Source: Micromonosporaceae bacterium KJ-029 (GTDB taxonomy: Bacteria; Actinomycetota; Actinomycetes; Mycobacteriales; Micromonosporaceae). From it: a stretch of 64,000 bases of DNA. The position numbers were made by a program, and so were the translations under genes. How positions within the stretch are numbered: position 1 is the first letter of the stretch; each line of letters starts with the position of its first letter. This document shows, piece after piece, positions 59,873 to 64,000 of this stretch. The notes below the pieces were generated by a model. The model was not told the DNA's origin. It was given only the letters and a program-made list of their open reading frames with translations, and searched no databases. Location of the stretch: assembly GCA_005402585.1 (NCBI GenBank), contig BIFP01000007.1, forward strand, positions 124,001 through 188,000. Reading direction: 5' to 3'.

Positions 59873-60313
59873 GTGCGGGCGAGCGGTGGCGGGAGATGGC
59901 CTCGGTGGTTGGTCGTGACCTCACTCGTCGGGCTCGGTGCCGCCACCGGCTGCGGCGGTGACACCGGCGGGCAGGTGATCGACTCCGGCGAGGCGCGAAC
60001 CATTGTCGCGCCGGCCTCCGACGGCGGCCGGGACGCGCAGATCGCCGGCCAGTTGATCATCGCTGACGGGCGCTGCCTGGCGGTGCGGACCGATGAGGGG
60101 CGCGTCCACCTCCTCGTCTGGCCGGCCGGCACCAGGCTCCTCGGAACGGGCCAGACCGGGGTGTCGGTGCCGGGCAGGGGCGACATCAGGATCGGTGACT
60201 CGTTCGAGGCGGGTGGCGGCTACCAGAGCCCACCGCTGGGCACCGGCTTCCCGGACGTACCCGCCGAATGCGTCACCTCCGAGGAAGTCGCCGTCATCGA
60301 CAGGTTCGAGTAG
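59873..60313 (+). CDS. Small lipoprotein of unknown function
   Basis: A 146-aa predicted lipoprotein. The signal peptide (WPRWLVVTSLVGLGAATGC) ends in a lipobox with Cys near residue 27. The mature part is a compact beta-rich domain (AGQLIIADGRCLAVRTDEGRVHLLVWPAGT and IRIGDSFEAGGGY) with two further cysteines that could form a disulfide. GGGAGG lies 4 nt before the GTG at 59873. It appears monocistronic. Confidence 0.75.
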   Translation: MRASGGGRWPRWLVVTSLVGLGAATGCGGDTGGQVIDSGEARTIVAPASDGGRDAQIAGQLIIADGRCLAVRTDEGRVHLLVWPAGTRLLGTGQTGVSVPGRGDIRIGDSFEAGGGYQSPPLGTGFPDVPAECVTSEEVAVIDRFE

Positions 60314-60459
60314 AACCCTTCGGCGTCCCATCGCCGACACACCGACCTGACCGGCGGGCTTGCGCTGCCATAATCCCTGGTGATCGGCCCGGTCCGCCGC
60401 CCCGCCCCGGCACCGTCCGCTGTGGACTCCACGGGTGCTCCCCCTGCCGCGCCGTCGGG

Positions 60460-60477
60460 AACTACAGTGGCGTAGTT
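60460..60477. promoter_or_regulatory. Inverted repeat upstream of the YdjM-like gene
   Basis: AACTAC (60460-60465) and GTAGTT (60472-60477) are perfect inverted arms around AGTGGC. TACAGT (60463-60468), a possible -10 element, lies within it. The site is 36 bp upstream of the ATG. Confidence 0.45.
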
Positions 60478-60512
60478 TTGGCGCTCAAGATCCCTGGGGA
60501 GGGCGAGCCGAG

Positions 60513-61322
60513 ATGATGGGACCGTCGCACGCGCTGTCCGGCGCGGCGGTATGGCTGAGCGGGTCCTGGGCGCTGCAGCAGTTCTACGACTACGAGCAGT
60601 CGACGCTGGCGTTGGCCGTCGGCACGGCGGTCTGCGCCGGTGGCGCGCTGCTGCCCGATCTCGACCTGTCCGGCAAGGTGACCCGCAACAAGGGCGGCGC
60701 GACCGTGGCCCGCACCTTCGGCGTCTTCTCGCTGTTCGTCGCCGAGGTGGTGGAGAAGATCTCGCTGGGCGTCTACTACGCCACCAAGCTCAGCCGCGAC
60801 CCGAAGCGCAACAACGGCCACCGTACGCTGACCCACACCATCCCGTTCACCGTGCTGGTGGGCTGGGGCACGACCAGCCTCTGCGCCGCGTACGGCAAAT
60901 GGGCCGTGATCGGCATCCTGTTCTTCATGATCGGCCTGGCCCTGCGCGGGCTGTTCGACAAGTGGGCCGAACGCGCGGGCTGGCTCATCGTCACCCTGAT
61001 CTCGGCCGGCGCGGCCGTCTTCACCGCCGCCAACCTGCCCGGCGACCGCGGCTACCCGATGATCGGCCTGGCGGTCGGGGTGGGCTGCTTCGTGCACATC
61101 ATCGGGGACATGATCACCCGGGCCGGCGTACCGATCCTCTGGCCGATCCCGATCAAGCGCCGAATGTGGACACCGATCAGCCTGCCCGACAAGATCGCGC
61201 TGCGCGCCGGCGGGCGGACCGAGGTCGTCTTCGTCCGCACCGCGCTGACCATCGTCTCGGTGCTGGCCGCGATCGGGCTGGTCGCTCCCTCGGTGCTGCA
61301 ACGGTTCAACCTCGACCTGTGA
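60513..61322 (+). CDS. Membrane-bound metal-dependent hydrolase, YdjM-like
   Basis: A 269-aa membrane protein of the YdjM/DUF457 family (predicted metal-dependent hydrolases). Candidate metal-binding residues are in MMGPSHALSGA, GGALLPDLDLSG, NNGHRTLTHTIPF and CFVHIIGDMITRAGVPILWP; six hydrophobic segments are visible. Start ATG 60513 (or 60516) has GGGGAGGG upstream. The following amidohydrolase gene overlaps its stop (GTGA), so the two are translationally coupled. The substrate is unknown. Confidence 0.85.
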   Translation: MMGPSHALSGAAVWLSGSWALQQFYDYEQSTLALAVGTAVCAGGALLPDLDLSGKVTRNKGGATVARTFGVFSLFVAEVVEKISLGVYYATKLSRDPKRNNGHRTLTHTIPFTVLVGWGTTSLCAAYGKWAVIGILFFMIGLALRGLFDKWAERAGWLIVTLISAGAAVFTAANLPGDRGYPMIGLAVGVGCFVHIIGDMITRAGVPILWPIPIKRRMWTPISLPDKIALRAGGRTEVVFVRTALTIVSVLAAIGLVAPSVLQRFNLDL

Positions 61323-62236
61323 GCGTCGAGGCCGTCGACCCGGCGATCGTGGCGGCCGACGCGCCCGTGCCGCGGTTCTGGCAGCGGCTCGGCCTGCCCG
61401 GGCTGGCCGACGTGCACGTGCACTTCCTGCCGCCGAGGCTGCGCCGCCGGGTGTGGGAGTACTTCGAGTCGGCCGGACCACTGGTGGGCCTGGAGTGGCC
61501 GGTCCGGTACCGGTGGAGCGATGCCGACCGGGTCGCCCACCTCGGCCGCCTCGGCGTCCGGGCGTTCAGCGCGCTCGCGTACGCCCACCGACCTGGCATG
61601 GCAGAGCAGCTGAACCGCTGGACGCTCGACTTCGCCCGCGCCACCCCGGGCTGCCTGCCCTCGGCCACGTTCTTCCCCGAGCCGGAGGCGGCCCGCTACG
61701 TCACCGAGGCGATCGCCGACGGCGCCCGGGTCTTCAAGGTGCACCTCCAGGTGGGCGGCTTCGCTCCGACCGACCCGGCGCTGGACGAGGTGTGGGGCCT
61801 GCTCGCTGACGCCGGGGTGCCGGTGGTGGTGCACGCCGGGCACGCTCCGGTCGGCACCGAGCACACCGGCCCGGACCCGTTCGCCGCGCTGCTGGCCCGG
61901 CACCCGCGGCTGCCCGCGATCGTCGCCCACCTGGGCGCGCCGGACTATCGGGCGTTCTTCGATCTGGCGCAGCGCTACCCGCACGTCCGGCTGGACACCA
62001 CCATGGCGTTCACGCCGTTCCTCGACCAGCTGGTGCCGTTCCCCGCCGCCGAGCTGCCCCGGCTGCGCGAGCTGGGACTGGCCGGCAAGGTGCTGCTGGG
62101 CAGCGACTTCCCGAACATCCCCTACCCGTACGCCGACCAGTTGACCGGCCTGGCCCGCCTCGACCTAGGCGACGACTGGCTGCGTGCGGTGTGCTGGCAG
62201 TCCGCCGCCGACCTGTTCGGGCTGACGGCAAGCTGA
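61319..62236 (+). CDS. Amidohydrolase-family (ACMSD-like) metal hydrolase
   Basis: A 305-aa TIM-barrel amidohydrolase_2 protein. The first metal motif is D-V-H-V-H in LADVHVHFLPPRL. Further ligand regions are VVVHAGHAPVG, AIVAHLGAPDY and the Asp in LLGSDFPNIPYPYADQ. The family includes decarboxylases and hydrolases of small carboxylates and lactones; no substrate can be assigned. The GTG start overlaps the YdjM-like stop (61319-61322). Confidence 0.88.
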   Translation: MSVEAVDPAIVAADAPVPRFWQRLGLPGLADVHVHFLPPRLRRRVWEYFESAGPLVGLEWPVRYRWSDADRVAHLGRLGVRAFSALAYAHRPGMAEQLNRWTLDFARATPGCLPSATFFPEPEAARYVTEAIADGARVFKVHLQVGGFAPTDPALDEVWGLLADAGVPVVVHAGHAPVGTEHTGPDPFAALLARHPRLPAIVAHLGAPDYRAFFDLAQRYPHVRLDTTMAFTPFLDQLVPFPAAELPRLRELGLAGKVLLGSDFPNIPYPYADQLTGLARLDLGDDWLRAVCWQSAADLFGLTAS

Positions 62237-62328
62237 GTGCCGGGCCAGGCCTCGCGACGGCCGGCCCGCCTGGACTCACCAGGACACACCAACGCCTGAA
62301 TTATTTCGGCATAAGCGCAAGACCATCC

Positions 62329-62334
62329 TATGAT
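62329..62334 (+). promoter_or_regulatory. -10 element of a probable leaderless promoter (fic)
   Basis: TATGAT, a near-perfect -10 hexamer, ends 7 nt before the ATG at 62342. The preceding 40 bp are unusually AT-rich for this window. Confidence 0.6.
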
Positions 62335-62341
62335 ATGAGCC

Positions 62342-63469
62342 ATGCTGTACCCGACGCCCGGCCTGACTAAGGACGACAGACGCGTACTCGACGAGCTGGA
62401 GACGATGCGGGAGGCCCTGCGTTACCAGGTCGCCGAGCCCCGGCGCTGGAGCGGGCAACTCCGCAGGAACCTGATCGCCCATGCCATCCAGGGATCAAAC
62501 TCGATCGAGGGGTATCAGGTCGGGCTCGACGACGCCGTTGCGGCCGTCGCGGGCGAGGAACCGATGGAGACGAACCCAAGCACCTGGGACGTGATCACCG
62601 GGTACCGCGACGCTCTCACCTACGTGCAGCAGCTCGGCCAATCCCGGGAGTTCGCCTGGCACCACATGCTCCTCAACGCGCTGCACTTCATGATGATGCG
62701 GCACGACCTGGCCAAGTGGCCGGGACGGTACCGACCCGGGGACATTTACGTCGACGAGGCCCACACCGGACGACGGGTGTACACCGGACCGGACGCAGAC
62801 GACGTCCCAGCCCTGATCGCCGAGTTGACGGACTGGCTAACGGACGGGGAACCGGGTAACCCTTTGCTCGTCCGCGCATCGATGGCGCACCTGAACCTGG
62901 TCAAGATCCATCCATGGCGGGACGGGAACGGACGGATGTCACGGTGCCTGCACACCCTTGTCCTCGCCAGGGACGGCATCCTGGCTCCGGAGTTCTCCTC
63001 GATCGAGGAGTGGCTCGGCGCCGGCCGGAACACCTACGCCTACTATGACGTGCTCGCCGAGGTTGGCGGCCCGACCTGGCAGCCGGAGAACGACACCGGG
63101 CCGTGGATCCGGTTCTGCCTCAGCGCCCACCACCAGCAGGCCCAGTTGGTCCGACAGCGGATCGATCAGGCCGCCCGTCTGTGGGACCTGCTCGACGACT
63201 GGGTGAATCGGCACGGGCTGCCCGAGCGGGTGGTCAGCGCCCTGCAACTGGCGGCGACCGGCGGCCGGGTACGCCGGCCGGTGTACCAACGCGACGAGGC
63301 CCTCACGGACGACCAGGCCGTTCGTGATCTTCGCGCTCTAGCAAAGGCGGGCATGCTCGAACAGCGCGGCCAGACCCGTGGCCGGCATTACGTCGCCTCG
63401 GCGGCGCTTCGGGACCTTTCCGCGCCCGCACGACGCCCCAAGGAGATCATCGACCCGTACCAGCGGTGA
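62342..63469 (+). CDS. Fic-domain protein with N-terminal inhibitory motif and C-terminal winged helix
   Basis: A 375-aa Fic protein, of the family that transfers AMP (or another nucleotide) to target proteins. The catalytic loop is H190-P-W-R-D-G-N-G-R198-M-S-R201, a full HxxxDGNGRxxR active site. The N-terminal segment S52-N-S-I-E-G57 matches the (S/T)xxxE(G/N) inhibitory motif of class-II Fic proteins, so activity should be self-inhibited without a separate antitoxin. Residues about 280-365 look like a winged-helix domain (VVSALQLAATGGRVRRP, DLRALAKAGMLEQRGQTRGRHYV). No antitoxin gene adjoins it. The codon use is slightly less GC-rich than that of its neighbours. Confidence 0.92.
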   Translation: MLYPTPGLTKDDRRVLDELETMREALRYQVAEPRRWSGQLRRNLIAHAIQGSNSIEGYQVGLDDAVAAVAGEEPMETNPSTWDVITGYRDALTYVQQLGQSREFAWHHMLLNALHFMMMRHDLAKWPGRYRPGDIYVDEAHTGRRVYTGPDADDVPALIAELTDWLTDGEPGNPLLVRASMAHLNLVKIHPWRDGNGRMSRCLHTLVLARDGILAPEFSSIEEWLGAGRNTYAYYDVLAEVGGPTWQPENDTGPWIRFCLSAHHQQAQLVRQRIDQAARLWDLLDDWVNRHGLPERVVSALQLAATGGRVRRPVYQRDEALTDDQAVRDLRALAKAGMLEQRGQTRGRHYVASAALRDLSAPARRPKEIIDPYQR

Positions 63470-63499
63470 GCGCTTCCCATGGGTGGGGCCGCGAGCCGA

Positions 63500-64000
63500 T
63501 CAGGCGCCGACGCGCTGCTCGGGCACGGACAGGCCGTAGAGGGCCATCAACTCCGGGGTGTCGACCCGGCTGCCGTCGGCCACCGAGTCGCAGGCGATGT
63601 CGACGATCTGGTCCTTGTGCGCCAGCAGGTACGGCCGGGCGCCGACATCCGCGCTGGCCAGGGTGGCGATGCCGGCCCAGTGCCGGCGGCCGAACAGCAT
63701 CGGGTAGCCGCGCAGCCCGTTGTAGGTGGCGCAGGCCAGCACGTCGGGGAAGGGCAGGGCGGCGACCCGGCGGATCGCGGCTGCGGTCAGCCCCGGCATG
63801 TCCACCGGCACCACCACCACCGCTTCGACGTGGTCGTCGTCGATCCCGGCCAGCCCGGCTCGGATGGACGAACCGACTCCGGTACCCCACGCGCGGTTGA
63901 CCACGACCGTGGCGCGGCCCAGGTCGGCGGTCTGGCGGACCTGCTCGGCCGCGGCGCCCAGGACGACGACGATCTGCCCGCAGCCCGCCTCCGTCAGCGT
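63500..64000 (-). CDS. MobA/MocA-like nucleotidyltransferase, 5' end outside the window
   Basis: 167 codons are visible; the gene runs off the right edge and its N-terminal nucleotide-binding loop is not seen. The visible part (EAGCGQIVVVLGAAAEQVRQTA, GVGSSIRAGLAGI, AVVVVPVDMPGLTAAAIRRV) is typical of molybdenum-cofactor cytidylyl/guanylyltransferase-like proteins (MocA/MobA, NTP_transf_3). These often act with xanthine dehydrogenase or CO-dehydrogenase-type enzymes. The Asp of the VPVDMPGL metal motif is present. It is convergent with fic, 30 nt apart. Confidence 0.85.
   Translation of the reverse strand, partial: TLTEAGCGQIVVVLGAAAEQVRQTADLGRATVVVNRAWGTGVGSSIRAGLAGIDDDHVEAVVVVPVDMPGLTAAAIRRVAALPFPDVLACATYNGLRGYPMLFGRRHWAGIATLASADVGARPYLLAHKDQIVDIACDSVADGSRVDTPELMALYGLSVPEQRVGA

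Overview
The window reads as a chromosomal segment of a high-GC filamentous actinomycete. Micromonospora or a close Micromonosporaceae relative is the best guess, and this is an inference. The support is strong GC bias with frequent GTG starts, mycothiol-type enzymes, a conservon pair (histidine kinase plus roadblock protein), an actinobacterial trp leader peptide, an LpqY-SugABC trehalose importer, and a paired GGAAGGGCCCC-type intergenic repeat that I associate from memory with Micromonospora. No rRNA, tRNA, CRISPR, phage or transposase gene was recognised.

Layout. 0-2.5 kb: a mycothiol-dependent isomerase-like protein, a PAP2 phosphatase and a DUF3159 membrane protein. 2.7-8.1 kb: a cellulose locus, with a secreted CBM2-GH48 cellulase divergent from a Tat/lipoprotein GH1 beta-glucosidase and three CebR/CelR-type operators between them. 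8.3-17.1 kb: an MFS exporter, a CvnA/CvnB pair, an FGGY sugar kinase, a fused anthranilate synthase behind a Trp-Trp leader peptide and attenuator, and WrbA. All three copies of the paired repeat lie here, each at a gene 3' end. 17.2-20.8 kb: a four-gene, stop/start-overlapping operon of drug-type ABC transporter and two-component system, with a large inverted repeat upstream. 20.9-23.9 kb: a HAD phosphatase, an AlkZ/YcaQ-like winged-helix protein and an SDR epimerase.

24.0-27.6 kb is the most unusual block. A protein of unknown function, a MauE-like membrane redox protein, a MauD/TlpA-like thioredoxin and a Tat-exported protein with exactly 12 cysteines plus two peptidoglycan-binding repeats form a tight operon. 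It ends in a membrane gene that appears to be split by an in-frame TGA. 27.7-32.2 kb is a trehalose importer operon (lpqY-sugA-sugB-sugC) in which two very short coding frames starting MSER link the genes by ATGA overlaps. 32.4-36.7 kb holds a single-cysteine Rv2466c-like oxidoreductase, a VOC protein, a RusA-like protein and a SARP/NB-ARC regulator.

37-45.6 kb is one giant exported RHS/YD-repeat protein (2,879 aa) with an unassigned C-terminal tip. 46.1-47.9 kb: a HAD hydrolase and a GNAT-like protein behind a short leader peptide and a 16-bp palindrome. 48-56.4 kb: an alpha-glucan group (GH63-type glucosidase, glycogen debranching enzyme, GT4 glycosyltransferase) interrupted by a secreted Xaa-Pro dipeptidyl peptidase. 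56.4-59.8 kb: a DUF1707 protein, a small exported protein and a YtrA-GntR/ABC operon. 59.9-64 kb: a lipoprotein, a YdjM-like membrane hydrolase, an amidohydrolase, a Fic protein, and the 3' part of a MobA/MocA-like nucleotidyltransferase running off the right edge.

Several genes have a TANNNT -10 element ending 5-8 nt before the start codon and no Shine-Dalgarno, so leaderless transcription seems common here.
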